A stretch of 30,820 bases of DNA from Lysobacter_C sp966210725 (lineage in GTDB: Bacteria > Pseudomonadota > Gammaproteobacteria > Xanthomonadales > Xanthomonadaceae): assembly GCA_966210725.1 (NCBI GenBank), contig CBIHLN010000028.1:1-30820 (forward strand), written 5' to 3'. Position 1 is the stretch's first letter. Every line of letters starts with the position of its first letter. Shown in pieces: positions 23,403 to 30,820 of the stretch. A program made the translations under genes and the position numbers. The notes under the pieces are model-generated. The model did not search any database. It saw nothing but the letters and a program-made list of their open reading frames with translations, and was not told the DNA's origin.

Positions 23403-25118
23403 TCACGACGTGACTTCGTTCGTCGGCGTCGCCTTGTGGGTGCCGGTGATGCGGGTGCCGCCGCTGACACGGTCGCGCCCGGCCGCCTTGCTGGCGTACA
23501 GCGCGGCGTCCGCGCGCTCGAGCAGCTGCTCGGCCGTCTCGCCGGGCTGCAACTGGGCAACGCCGATGCTGAGCGACGCCTGCAGCACCACCCCGTCCAT
23601 CGACAGCGGGCGGCAATTGACGGCCGAACGCAGGTTTTCCGCCACGCCCATCGCCTCATGCAGTTCGGTATCGGGCAGCACCACCACCAGCTCGTCGCCG
23701 CCGTAGCGGCCGATCTGGTCGTAGGTGCGCAGGCGGTTGCGCGTGCGCAGCGCGATGATCCGCAGGCACTGGTCGCCGATGCGGTGGCCGTGCACGTCAT
23801 TGATCTGCTTGAAACGGTCGATGTCGAAGAACACCACTGACAGCGGCCGGTCCAGGCGATGCGCGTCGCGTACGGCCGTCTTCAGTTGCTCCTCGATGGC
23901 CGGCCGCGACGACGCACCGGTCAGCGCGTCATAGGACGCCATCCGGCTGGCGTGGTCACGGTCCCGCCGCAGCTGCTGGAGCTGTTCGGCCAGGCCGATG
24001 GTCACCACCAGGCCGGAGAACGCCATTGCCGCGGGGAACGCGTGTGCCATCCAGGGCGGGTTGACCCATCCGCCCAGCAGTTCCCCCACTCGCAGCGACA
24101 CCATCACCGCCAGCGGCAGCGACGACAGCAGCAGCAGCCGGGCCGTGCTGAACCCCTGGCGGATGGCGTTGACGGTGGCCACGATCACCGTGCCCGCCAT
24201 CACCAGCACCACGATGTTGCCCACCATCGACACCCAGCGCGGCCCCAGCGCAAACGTGATGGCCAGCAGCACGGCCGCCGCGAGCGTGCAGCCGTCCAGC
24301 ACGCGCTGCGCACGCGGCTGGCGGGTGCGCAGTTCCAGGTAGCTGCCGATGAAGAAGTTGCCGGCAATCACGGCCAGCAGCGCGAACAGGCGCACGGTCC
24401 GGGGGTCGGTACCGAGCAGTTCGGCCGCCGCGGGCCAGAGCCTCAACTCGCCGCCGACGGTGGCCAGGTACCCCACCTGTGCCAGCAGCGTGGCCATGAG
24501 GTAGGCATAGCTGCGCTCGCGGATACCGATCCAGAAGCCCAACGCGAGCACCGCGAGCACCAGCAGGGACACGAGCACCCCCGCGCGCCAGGCCACGTGC
24601 ACCAGGTCGGCGCGGTGGACCTCCGACAACGGCTGGATGGCCACGCGCATGGGGACGCTGGCACCCCGTCCGTCCACACGCAGGTAAAGCGACTGCCCGG
24701 CCTGCAGCCCGTGGGGCAGCGGCACGACCAGCGCACGCGGGGCGTGCAGGCGGTCCATGCCCTGCCCCACCAGTGCCCGTCGCACGGGCAGGGCCTCACC
24801 GGGCCGCCAGGTTTCGATCACCGTGAGATAGGGCGAGGCGACCACCAGCTGCGGTTGGCCGGCGGGACGGGTGGTGACACCGGCCGTCAGACGCCACCAG
24901 CGCGGGCCATCGGCATCCTCGCGGATCACCCCGTGGACAGGCGCGGGTTCGAAGCGGTCCTCGAATTCGCCCGCCAGCACGCGTGCAGGCACGGGGTCGG
25001 CATCCAGCCGGGCCAGTTCGAACGGCGCGTCCGGCGTCACCGCGTGGGCAGGCACGCCGAGGGCCATCGCGAGGACCACCGCGATGGCCTGTAACCAGTG
25101 ACGCGAGGGCTTCCCCAT
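23403..25118 (-). CDS. Membrane diguanylate cyclase (7TMR-DISM + GGDEF)
   Basis: Makes c-di-GMP from two GTP in response to an unknown extracellular signal; 571 aa. A signal peptide (about 1-27) is followed by an extracytoplasmic beta-sandwich domain (about 30-170, DISMED2-like), seven hydrophobic segments (about 180-375, 7TMR-DISM type), a short coiled linker with LAEQLQQLRRDRDHASRMA, and a GGDEF domain (about 400-555). The active-site motif is intact (GRYGGDELVVVLP). The product-inhibition site RTYD lies five residues before it, so feedback inhibition is expected. The start is ATG 25118, preceded by AGGAC; an ATG at 25163 would add a poor extension. A weak CRP/Clp-like motif (25171-25186) lies upstream. 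Confidence 0.92.
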   Translation of the reverse strand: MGKPSRHWLQAIAVVLAMALGVPAHAVTPDAPFELARLDADPVPARVLAGEFEDRFEPAPVHGVIREDADGPRWWRLTAGVTTRPAGQPQLVVASPYLTVIETWRPGEALPVRRALVGQGMDRLHAPRALVVPLPHGLQAGQSLYLRVDGRGASVPMRVAIQPLSEVHRADLVHVAWRAGVLVSLLVLAVLALGFWIGIRERSYAYLMATLLAQVGYLATVGGELRLWPAAAELLGTDPRTVRLFALLAVIAGNFFIGSYLELRTRQPRAQRVLDGCTLAAAVLLAITFALGPRWVSMVGNIVVLVMAGTVIVATVNAIRQGFSTARLLLLSSLPLAVMVSLRVGELLGGWVNPPWMAHAFPAAMAFSGLVVTIGLAEQLQQLRRDRDHASRMASYDALTGASSRPAIEEQLKTAVRDAHRLDRPLSVVFFDIDRFKQINDVHGHRIGDQCLRIIALRTRNRLRTYDQIGRYGGDELVVVLPDTELHEAMGVAENLRSAVNCRPLSMDGVVLQASLSIGVAQLQPGETAEQLLERADAALYASKAAGRDRVSGGTRITGTHKATPTNEVTS

Positions 25119-25170
25119 AGCCGTCCTGCATCGTGCCTTGATGGCGAGAATAGCCCAAGGCACACGGCAG

Positions 25171-25186
25171 CGTGACGCGTCGCACG
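25171..25186. promoter_or_regulatory. Weak CRP/Clp-like motif before the cyclase gene
   Basis: CGTGA-N6-GCACG keeps seven of ten positions of TGTGA-N6-TCACA. It shares an 11-base stretch (AGCGTGACGCG) with the stronger site before pgaA. It lies 53 bases upstream of the diguanylate cyclase start. On its own it would not be convincing. Confidence 0.25.
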
Positions 25187-25269
25187 TTCAGAATGCGACG
25201 CCTGTCTGCCGCCGGCCACCGCTCGTCGAAGGCAACCGGCAGCGGACGCCGATCAACGCAATGCGGGCG

Positions 25270-26199
25270 TCAGCCCCAGGTGCCGCGGCCGGTTACACGG
25301 GCCACCGCGTCATGGGCGTGCAGGCTCTCGAAATGGGCGACATCGGCCTCGAACCCCTCGACGTGGGGATCGGCCGCCAGCGCGGCAGCCACGCGGCGCG
25401 CCGCGTCCTCGCAGAACATCAGGTTCTCGGCGTTGAGCCGGGCGAAGGCCTGCTCGTCCTCGCGCTTGACCGCGGTCTGCACGGGCGTGGCGACGGCGTT
25501 CTCCATGGCGTCGATCAGCGCGGCCAGGGGCAGCTCGTCGAATTGCGGCCGCAAGGTGACACGGATATCGGCGCGGCTGCGCTGCGCGTGCGGCGTGGCG
25601 GCGAGCCCCCGCTCCGACGCGAGCCAATCGCCCACCACGGCCGGCGACATCGGGCGGGCGCCGGCGAAGTCTTCGACGAAGCGCTCGGCGTTGATCTGCC
25701 GCGACAGGGCCGCCGATGCGGGGCACGTGCTGGAGTATTCGACCGCGAAACGCAGCGCCAGGTGCAGGTGACCGTCGACAAGGCGGGCATCGATCTCGAC
25801 GGGATAGCGCTTCCAACCCGCATTGCCGCTGGCCAGCGCCGGACGCAGCAGCATCTGGTCGTAGCGCAGCACCAGGCGTGCCGCCGACGACAGCCCCTTC
25901 TGCGAATCGACCAGCGACTGCAGGACACGGCGCAGGCCCGCCGGCGTCACGGCTTCGGAGGCGAATGCATCCTGCAGCATCAGGTACAGGCGCGACATGT
26001 GGATGCCACGGGCCTCGGCGCGGGTCAGGTCGACCGACACGTCCACCGAGCCCGCCACCTGGATCGGTTCACCACCGTGCCCGCCCACGCGCAGCGGCAG
26101 CGCGATGTTGGCCATGCCGACCCAGTCGAGCGGACGCGCGGCCGCGGCCGCCTCGTGGGCGACATCGGGCAGGCGGCGGGGGGCGCTGGGATTGCTCAT
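25270..26199 (-). CDS. folE2: GTP cyclohydrolase FolE2 (type IB)
   Basis: First step of tetrahydrofolate (and queuosine) synthesis from GTP. This form can use metals other than zinc and in many bacteria is made under zinc limitation. The 309 residues have the usual length and motifs: DWVGMANIALPL near the N-terminus, the conserved catalytic cysteine in YSSTCPASAALSR, and the C-terminal MENAVATPVQTAVKREDEQAFA and NAENLMFCEDAAR blocks. I see no Zur-like palindrome upstream and no folE neighbour, so it may simply be the housekeeping enzyme here. A TAGAAT on the minus strand (26250-26245) is a likely -10 element. Confidence 0.94.
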   Translation of the reverse strand: MSNPSAPRRLPDVAHEAAAAARPLDWVGMANIALPLRVGGHGGEPIQVAGSVDVSVDLTRAEARGIHMSRLYLMLQDAFASEAVTPAGLRRVLQSLVDSQKGLSSAARLVLRYDQMLLRPALASGNAGWKRYPVEIDARLVDGHLHLALRFAVEYSSTCPASAALSRQINAERFVEDFAGARPMSPAVVGDWLASERGLAATPHAQRSRADIRVTLRPQFDELPLAALIDAMENAVATPVQTAVKREDEQAFARLNAENLMFCEDAARRVAAALAADPHVEGFEADVAHFESLHAHDAVARVTGRGTWG

Positions 26200-26244
26200 G
26201 GACAGGACACGTGGGGACTCGGCGGCGGGTTCGCAACGCCAGAC

Positions 26245-26250
26245 ATTCTA
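26245..26250 (-). promoter_or_regulatory. Probable -10 element of folE2
   Basis: TAGAAT on the minus strand, 45 bases before the folE2 ATG. The -35 region is poor. No zinc-uptake-regulator-like palindrome is visible around it. Confidence 0.4.
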
Positions 26251-26290
26251 ACGGGCCGGCTCCACGTGCCCCGGCCGGGCGCTGCAACGG

Positions 26291-27040
26291 TCAGTTCCGG
26301 GCCGCCCGCCACGCCTGCCACAGCGCGCGCCACGTGGGCACGGGCATTGCCGCGTCGCCGCGGGTTATCCGCTCGCGTGCCAGCGCAGTCCACAGACGGC
26401 GCGGCCGGGTGCCACGTGCCGGCGGCCAATGCGCCCGCAGATGGTGCGCCCAGCGCTCGCGCCCGCCGTCGCCACCCTCGCCGCCCACGCGCCAGGACAA
26501 CGGCACGTGCGCATCGCCGGCCTGCTGGAAGCGCACCTGCTGCAGGCAGGCCATGACCGCGGCCACGGTGCCGGGATCCGGCGCCGGTTCACGGTCGGAG
26601 CGCTCAAAGAGCGCGTCCTCGATCATGGTCAGCGCCCGGGCAAAGGGCGCCAATGCGGACGCCGCCTCTTCGGGGTCGCGCGGGCGTTCGCGACTGGCGG
26701 CCAATGTGGGGAGCGCCGCGGCGAGGGTCGGCCACGGGGCACTGCGCGCCTGTAGGACCAGCCCCAGGGGGTGGCGGCGCATGCCGCGGCCCCACCCGGC
26801 CAGCTCCTCCGCCCACCACGCCAGCTTCGCCTCACCCGGGCGCGCGTCGCTGCCACCCCACGCTGCGTCGGTCAGCTCCTGCTGCAATGCCGCCCAAGCC
26901 AGGGCCACGGGTCGCTGTGCGGGCGGGACGAATACTTCGGCGACGGTCCACTCCGGCCAGCGTGCACGCCACTTGCCGATGAAGCTCTCCAGCGCTTCGT
27001 GTTCCGCGCCGAATGCCGACCCCGGCCGTTCCGCGCTCAC
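26291..27040 (-). CDS. Squalene/phytoene synthase-like protein
   Basis: A 249-residue, helix-rich, Trp- and Ala-rich protein. The part ALAWAALQQELTDAAWG...EAKLAWWAEEL, followed by RHPLGLVLQ, matches the start of the squalene/phytoene synthase (trans-isoprenyl diphosphate synthase, head-to-head) fold as I remember it from Xanthomonadaceae annotations. The usual double DxxxD metal motifs are not clear, so catalytic activity is doubtful. It is more like the non-catalytic NDUFAF6-type branch or an uncharacterised subgroup. The start is GTG 27040, overlapping the stop of the phosphatase gene (GTGA), so the two are translationally coupled. The Arg/Gly-rich frame upstream of it is antisense noise from the phosphatase. 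The function is unknown. Confidence 0.6.
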   Translation of the reverse strand: MSAERPGSAFGAEHEALESFIGKWRARWPEWTVAEVFVPPAQRPVALAWAALQQELTDAAWGGSDARPGEAKLAWWAEELAGWGRGMRRHPLGLVLQARSAPWPTLAAALPTLAASRERPRDPEEAASALAPFARALTMIEDALFERSDREPAPDPGTVAAVMACLQQVRFQQAGDAHVPLSWRVGGEGGDGGRERWAHHLRAHWPPARGTRPRRLWTALARERITRGDAAMPVPTWRALWQAWRAARN

Positions 27041-27705
27041 CGGGCCACCGGCCACGCCGCCGCGTGGCACAGGTCGGCGGGCTGCTCGACCAGCACGTCG
27101 CCGCGCCAGGCGACCGGGTCGTCGTCCGGCAGGCGATAGCCCCACAGCGCCACCACCGACGGCATGCCCGCCGCGCGCGCGGCCGCGATGTCGCGCTCGT
27201 CGTCACCGACGTAAACGCATGTCCGGGGCGCCACGCCGAGGCGTTCGGCCGCGACCACCAACGGCAACGGATCGGGTTTGCGTACCGCGAGCGTGTCGCC
27301 GCCGATGAGCACAGCGCAACGCGACTCCCACCCGAGCGCGGGCATCAGTTGCCGGGCTAGGTATTCGGGCTTGTTGGTGACGATGCCCCAGCGGCTGCCT
27401 GCGCCTTCCAGCTCGGCGAGCATCGCCTCGATGCCATCGAACGCGCCGCCATGCCGGCCCAACTCCCGCTCGTAGGCATCGAGGAAGGCGGGGACGTGCC
27501 GCTCCCGCTCCTCCGCATCCCATTCGGGGAAGGCGACCGAGAGCATCGCGCGCGCGCCCTTCGATACCTGCGGGCGCAGATCGTCCAGCCGCATCGGCCC
27601 GACATCGCGGCCGGCGCGCATGGCGTTGATCGCCGCCAGCATGTCGGGCGCGCTGTCGAGCAGGGTGCCGTCCAGGTCGAACAGGGCTACGGAGGGAAAG
27701 GGCAT
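27037..27705 (-). CDS. mupP: HAD phosphatase, MupP/Gph type
   Basis: HAD-superfamily phosphatase (subfamily IA) of 222 aa. Motif I is FDLDGTLLDSAPD with the nucleophile Asp near residue 10. Motif II is the Thr in IVTNKPEYL. Motif III is the Lys in VRKPDPLPL. Motif IV is GDDERDIAAARAAGM. Candidate substrates are 2-phosphoglycolate (Gph) or N-acetylmuramate 6-phosphate (MupP, peptidoglycan recycling). The neighbourhood mtaD-ubiG-phosphatase is the same as that of mupP in Pseudomonas, which favours MupP; the substrate is inferred from context only. The following gene overlaps its stop. Confidence 0.82.
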   Translation of the reverse strand: MPFPSVALFDLDGTLLDSAPDMLAAINAMRAGRDVGPMRLDDLRPQVSKGARAMLSVAFPEWDAEERERHVPAFLDAYERELGRHGGAFDGIEAMLAELEGAGSRWGIVTNKPEYLARQLMPALGWESRCAVLIGGDTLAVRKPDPLPLVVAAERLGVAPRTCVYVGDDERDIAAARAAGMPSVVALWGYRLPDDDPVAWRGDVLVEQPADLCHAAAWPVAR

Positions 27706-27822
27706 GGGATCGTGGACCGGGGAAGCGGGAATGGATCGGAGCGTTGCGGAGGAAGCCGACAGCGGCGTCGAACGTTCGGATGATTGCGCGGCAGCGGCGC
27801 CTGGCCTGCGCCGACCCGGCGC

Positions 27823-27886
27823 TTTGGCGGCGAAGGCCGCTCCCGGAGGAGCGCGCGTGCCATAGGACCGTTTTCAGCTGCGATTC
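27823..27886. repeat. Degenerate REP-like units between ubiG and mupP
   Basis: GGCGGCGAAGGCCGCTCCCG (about 27826-27845) is a decayed left-facing palindrome. ATAGGACCGTTTTCAGCTGC (27862-27881) is a right-facing copy of the GTAG unit with several substitutions. They sit in the 237-base gap between ubiG and mupP, in which I see no gene. Confidence 0.45.
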
Positions 27887-27942
27887 GTCCCGGCGGTGTG
27901 CGGGCACTGCCACGCAACGCGCGTCGGCAACCGCCGGGCACC

Positions 27943-28662
27943 CTACCCTTTCACCGCGCAGGCCAGGTAGTTCACGTCCGTGCGCGAAATCCGCCGCGCC
28001 GCGTTGCGCCACGGCTCGTACATCAGCCCGCTGACGTCCTCAAGCTGCAAGCCGGCGGCACGCAGCCAGGCGGCCAGCTCGGAGGGCTTGATGAAGTCGC
28101 GGTACTGGTGCGTGCCCTTGGGCAGCAAGCGGGCGATGTATTCGGCGCCGACGATGGCCAGCGCGAACGCGGCCGGCGTGCGGTTGAGGGTCGACAGGAA
28201 CAGCCGCCCGCCGGGCTTCAGCAACGTGGCGCAGGCCGAGACGATCGCCGCCGGGTCCGGCACGTGCTCGAGCATCTCCATGCAGGTGATGGCGTCGAAG
28301 GTGCCGGGCTGTTCGGCGGCCAACGCCTCCACCGCCTGCAGCCGGTAGTCGACCTGCACGCCGCTCTCCAGCCCGTGCAGCCGCGCCACCTTGACCAGCT
28401 CGGGCGCCAGGTCGATGGCGGTCACCCGCGCGCCGCGTCGGGCCAGCGCCTCGCTCAGCAGCCCGCCACCGCAGCCGACGTCCAGCACCGTGCTGCCCGC
28501 CAGATGGACGCGTTCGGTCACGTACTCCACGCGGGGGGCGTTGAGCGCGTGCAGCGCCTTCTGGGGACCGTCCGGGTCCCACCAGCGGTTGGCAAGCGCG
28601 CCGAATTTGTCCAGTTCGGCCTGGCTGAAGTTGTCGGACGGGGTCTGCTGCGATGCGGTCAC
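27943..28662 (-). CDS. ubiG: Ubiquinone biosynthesis O-methyltransferase UbiG
   Basis: S-adenosylmethionine-dependent enzyme that carries out both O-methylations of ubiquinone synthesis at the inner membrane face; 239 aa. It starts with the family block NFSQAELDKFGALANRWWDP. The SAM-binding motif I is VLDVGCGGGLLSEALA, followed by TAIDLAPELV, the LEHVPDP motif and LNRTPAAF. The membrane-binding insert LLPKGTHQYRDFIKPSEL is the UbiG-specific segment. I take the GTG at 28662, preceded by GAGAGAG; an open frame extends to 28761 but gives unrelated sequence. It lies 114 bases after mtaD, a gap with a GGACGC/GCGTCC inverted repeat (28686-28710). Confidence 0.94.
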   Translation of the reverse strand: MTASQQTPSDNFSQAELDKFGALANRWWDPDGPQKALHALNAPRVEYVTERVHLAGSTVLDVGCGGGLLSEALARRGARVTAIDLAPELVKVARLHGLESGVQVDYRLQAVEALAAEQPGTFDAITCMEMLEHVPDPAAIVSACATLLKPGGRLFLSTLNRTPAAFALAIVGAEYIARLLPKGTHQYRDFIKPSELAAWLRAAGLQLEDVSGLMYEPWRNAARRISRTDVNYLACAVKG

Positions 28663-28776
28663 GTTGAGGCTCTCTCTGTCATCCCGGACGCCCGGCGGCG
28701 GGTTGCGTCCGATCGGATGGAAGCGGACAGCGGCGCCCTCACTGCACCGGTGACGGCACAAACCGGACGGTTGGTA

Positions 28777-30120
28777 TCAGGACGCATGGATGCCGGCGAT
28801 CCGGCTGCGCCACTGCCGCGCGTTGGCGATGAGCGCGTCCACGTCCATGTCGACCAGCACGCGCCCGCGAAGCTTGGCATGGCCGCCGATCCAGACGTCG
28901 GTCACGAGGTGCCGGCCACTGGCATAGACCAGTTGCGACACCACGTGGTGCAGCGGTTGTGTTTCGAGCGTCGACAGGTCGATGCACGCGAGGTCGGCCT
29001 GCTTGCCGGGCTCGATCGAACCGATCTTCGAATCCAGGCCCATCGCGCGCGCGCCGCCCAGGGTGGCGGCACGCAGGGCGGTAGCGCTGTCGAGCGCGGT
29101 GGCGTCGCGGGCGACGGCCTTGGCCAGCTGCGCGGCGGTGCGGGTCTCGCCGATCATGTCCAGGTCGTTGTTGCTGGCGCAGCCGTCGGTGCCGATGGCC
29201 AGGTTGATGCCGGCGCGCTCGATCGCGCACGCCGGGCAGAACCCCGAGGCCAGCTTGAGGTTGGACTCCGGGCAATGCACCACGCTGACGCCGCGCTCGG
29301 CGCACAGGTGGATCTCGGCGTCGGTGAGCTGCGTCATGTGCACGGCAATCAGGCGGTCGTTCACCAGCCCAAGGCGGTCCAGCCGCGCCAGCGGGCGCTG
29401 GCCGTGGTCGCGCAGGGAGTCCTCGATTTCCTGCGCGGTCTCGTGCGTGTGCAGGTGCACCGGCAGGTCGAGCTGGTCGGCCAGCATGCGGATGCGCTCG
29501 AAGTTGGCGTCCGACACGGTGTACGGCGCGTGTGGCGCGAATGCCGTCGACACGAGTGCATCGTCGCGCCACTGGTCATGCACCTCGCCAGCGCGGTCGA
29601 AGTACTCGTCGGACGTCTTCGCCCACGCGGTGGGGAAGTCGATCACCGGCAGGCCCACCATCGCTCGGAAGCCGTGGCGCTTGTAGGTGGCCGCCTGCAC
29701 GTCAGGGAAGAAGTAGTTCTCGTTGGCGCACGTGGTGCCGCCGCGCAGCATCTCGGCGATGGCAAGTGTCACGCCGTCGGCGACGAACTCCGGACCGATC
29801 ACCGCCGCCTCCACCGGCCAGATGTGGCCCTGAAGCCATTCCATCAGCGGCAGGTCGTCGGCGATGCCGCGCAACAGCGTCATCGGGTTGTGCGTGTGCG
29901 CGTTGACCAGGCCTGGAATCAATGCCGACTCGGGCCGGCTGACCGTCTCGCGCGGGGCGAAGCGGGCCCGCGCCTGGTCGGTCGGCAACACGGCCTGGAT
30001 CACGCCGCCGGTCACGGCCACGGCGTGGTCTTCCAGCACCACGGCATGCGGTTCGACGGGCACCACCCAGCCGGCTTCGATCAACAGGTCGCAGGTCTGG
30101 GGGGTGTGGTCTTCGGTCAT
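28777..30120 (-). CDS. mtaD: Methylthioadenosine/S-adenosylhomocysteine deaminase (TRZ/ATZ family)
   Basis: Amidohydrolase-superfamily deaminase that acts on 5'-methylthioadenosine and/or S-adenosylhomocysteine. The 447 residues have the metal motif GLVNAHTHNPMTLLRG (HxH), the third His in HLHTHET, the fourth near RLIAVHMTQL, and the metal-binding Asp in GTDGCASNNDLDM. The C-terminal block GSIEPGKQADLACIDL is typical. In Pseudomonas the same gene precedes ubiG and mupP and encodes MTA deaminase; the methyltransferase neighbour makes SAH, which fits. Guanine or cytosine deaminase is less likely given the length and the N-terminal sequence. ATG at 30120 with a weak ribosome site. Confidence 0.87.
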   Translation of the reverse strand: MTEDHTPQTCDLLIEAGWVVPVEPHAVVLEDHAVAVTGGVIQAVLPTDQARARFAPRETVSRPESALIPGLVNAHTHNPMTLLRGIADDLPLMEWLQGHIWPVEAAVIGPEFVADGVTLAIAEMLRGGTTCANENYFFPDVQAATYKRHGFRAMVGLPVIDFPTAWAKTSDEYFDRAGEVHDQWRDDALVSTAFAPHAPYTVSDANFERIRMLADQLDLPVHLHTHETAQEIEDSLRDHGQRPLARLDRLGLVNDRLIAVHMTQLTDAEIHLCAERGVSVVHCPESNLKLASGFCPACAIERAGINLAIGTDGCASNNDLDMIGETRTAAQLAKAVARDATALDSATALRAATLGGARAMGLDSKIGSIEPGKQADLACIDLSTLETQPLHHVVSQLVYASGRHLVTDVWIGGHAKLRGRVLVDMDVDALIANARQWRSRIAGIHAS

Positions 30121-30162
30121 GCCGATCTCATTCGAAACTCAGGGGTTGCCTCGGCGCCTCGC

Positions 30163-30224
30163 CCCTCCTCCCGGGGAGAAGGGACAGCGCTGTCGGATCG
30201 CGACGTTCGTCGGGATGACGATCC
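30163..30224. repeat. Two small dispersed palindromes between efp and mtaD
   Basis: CCCTCCTCC-CGG-GGAGAAGGG (30163-30183) is a nine-pair stem with one mismatch and no T run. Directly after it, on the minus strand, CGTCATCCCGACGAACGTCG (30221-30202), followed by CGATCC, resembles the widespread xanthomonad element CGTCATTCCCGCGAAAGC..GGGAATCC. Both are read by eye; family membership is from memory. Confidence 0.45.
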
Positions 30225-30260
30225 GGCGACGCCATCACCGCTGCACGGCGTTACGGGTCG

Positions 30261-30820
30261 TCACTTCACGCGGCTGACGTACTCGCCCGAGCGGGTGTCG
30301 ACCTTGATGATCTCGTCCTGGTTGACGAACAGCGGCACGCGCACCACTGCACCCGTCTCCAGGGTGGCCGGCTTGCCGCCGCCGCCCGAGGTGTCGCCAC
30401 GCACGCCCGGATCGGTTTCGGTGATCTTGAGCTCGACGAAGTTCGGCGGCGTCACCTGGATCGGCACGCCGTTCCAGAGCGTGACCACGCACTGCTCCTC
30501 GCCCTTGAGGAACTTGCGCGCATCGCCCACGCCGGCCTCGTCGGCCTGCACCTGCTCGAAGCTCTCCGGATTCATGAAGTGCCAGTACTCGCCGTCGGCG
30601 TACAGGAACTGCATGTCGGTATCGACCACGTCGGCCGCTTCCAGCGAATCGGTCGCCTTCATCGTCAACTCGACCACCCGGCCGGACTTGATGAAGCGGT
30701 ACTTGACGCGGGTGAAGGCCTGGCCCTTGCCCGGCTTGACGTACTCGGTGTCGGTGATGATGCACGGCTCGTTGTTGACGAGGATCTTCATCCCGTTCTT
30801 GACGTCGTTCATGCCATAGC
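30261..30820 (-). CDS. efp: Elongation factor P (start cut by window end)
   Basis: Translation factor that binds between the P and E sites and rescues ribosomes stalled at consecutive prolines. About 186 residues are visible. The frame continues upstream of the first visible Met as Tyr-Gly-Met-Asn-Asp, so the true start (probably MASYGMNDV) lies three codons or so beyond the edge. The three beta-barrel domains are complete to the C-terminal DTRSGEYVSRVK. The loop KPGKGQAF carries the lysine (Lys34 in the usual numbering) that is beta-lysylated by EpmA, or may stay Lys in other systems; it is Lys rather than Arg, so the EarP-rhamnosylation type is excluded. There is a 140-base gap before mtaD. 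Confidence 0.95.
   Translation of the reverse strand, partial: YGMNDVKNGMKILVNNEPCIITDTEYVKPGKGQAFTRVKYRFIKSGRVVELTMKATDSLEAADVVDTDMQFLYADGEYWHFMNPESFEQVQADEAGVGDARKFLKGEEQCVVTLWNGVPIQVTPPNFVELKITETDPGVRGDTSGGGGKPATLETGAVVRVPLFVNQDEIIKVDTRSGEYVSRVK

Noticed and set aside
26200..26290. Zinc (Zur) operator before folE2
   Set aside because: FolE2 is often zinc-regulated, but no AT-rich Zur-type palindrome is present here; only a -10-like TAGAAT is visible.
27784..30819. Open frame of 1011 codons on the plus strand
   Set aside because: It runs antisense across ubiG, mtaD and efp, which are clear genes. In GC-rich DNA such frames stay open by codon bias. Its translation is low-complexity Arg/Ala/His with no domain.
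30813..30820. efp starting at the ATG at 30812 as a shortened protein
   Set aside because: The frame continues to the window edge as Tyr-Gly before that Met, matching the usual EF-P N-terminus. The gene is simply cut by the window.

Overview
This window comes from a strongly GC-rich gammaproteobacterial chromosome, most likely Xanthomonadaceae (Lysobacter/Luteimonas/Xanthomonas relatives). The clearest sign is the arginine cluster argF'-argG-argE'-argB-argC-argH. It encodes the N-acetylcitrulline route known from Xanthomonas: an N-acetylornithine carbamoyltransferase, an N-acetylcitrulline deacetylase and a fused N-acetylglutamate synthase-kinase. Other supporting signs are palindromic repeats starting with GTAG, of the type seen in Stenotrophomonas and its relatives, and a DksA with a long lysine/alanine-rich tail. 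I see no prophage, IS element or CRISPR array. Apart from small dispersed palindromes, this is ordinary, densely packed chromosome.

Layout. 1-218 is the start of hisS (minus, cut by the window edge). 373-449 is tRNA-Pro(CGG), followed by a bidirectional terminator. 540-1838 (minus) is a TviB/WbpO-type nucleotide-sugar dehydrogenase, divergent from a complete pgaABCD operon (2059-7820, plus) for poly-beta-1,6-N-acetylglucosamine. A near-consensus CRP/Clp-type site lies between them. 7839-15208 (minus) is the arginine cluster, preceded by what looks like a complete transcription attenuator: a leader peptide with an Arg-Ala-Arg-Arg run, three mutually exclusive stems and a terminator (15253-15413). 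Next come a small exported protein of unknown function (15470-15922, minus), cysS, sufE and an MFS exporter (plus), dksA (minus), and yidD-pyrC-M23 peptidase (plus). The right end is all on the minus strand: a membrane diguanylate cyclase, folE2, a squalene/phytoene-synthase-like gene coupled to a MupP/Gph-type phosphatase, ubiG, mtaD and the start of efp.

How the genes work together. PgaA-D make, partly deacetylate and export a biofilm polysaccharide; in E. coli this machine is switched on by c-di-GMP. The window also holds a membrane diguanylate cyclase with an intact active site and product-inhibition site. A good Clp-like site precedes pga and a weaker one precedes the cyclase, so a shared c-di-GMP/Clp circuit is a reasonable inference. 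The arginine genes cover nearly the whole pathway from glutamate to arginine, except the N-acetylornithine aminotransferase and carbamoyl-phosphate synthase.

The most interesting candidates are the arginine attenuator, the palindromic repeats inside the arginine cluster (one supplies the argC stop codon), the zinc-less DksA with a histone-H1-like tail, and the Clp-like site in front of pga.
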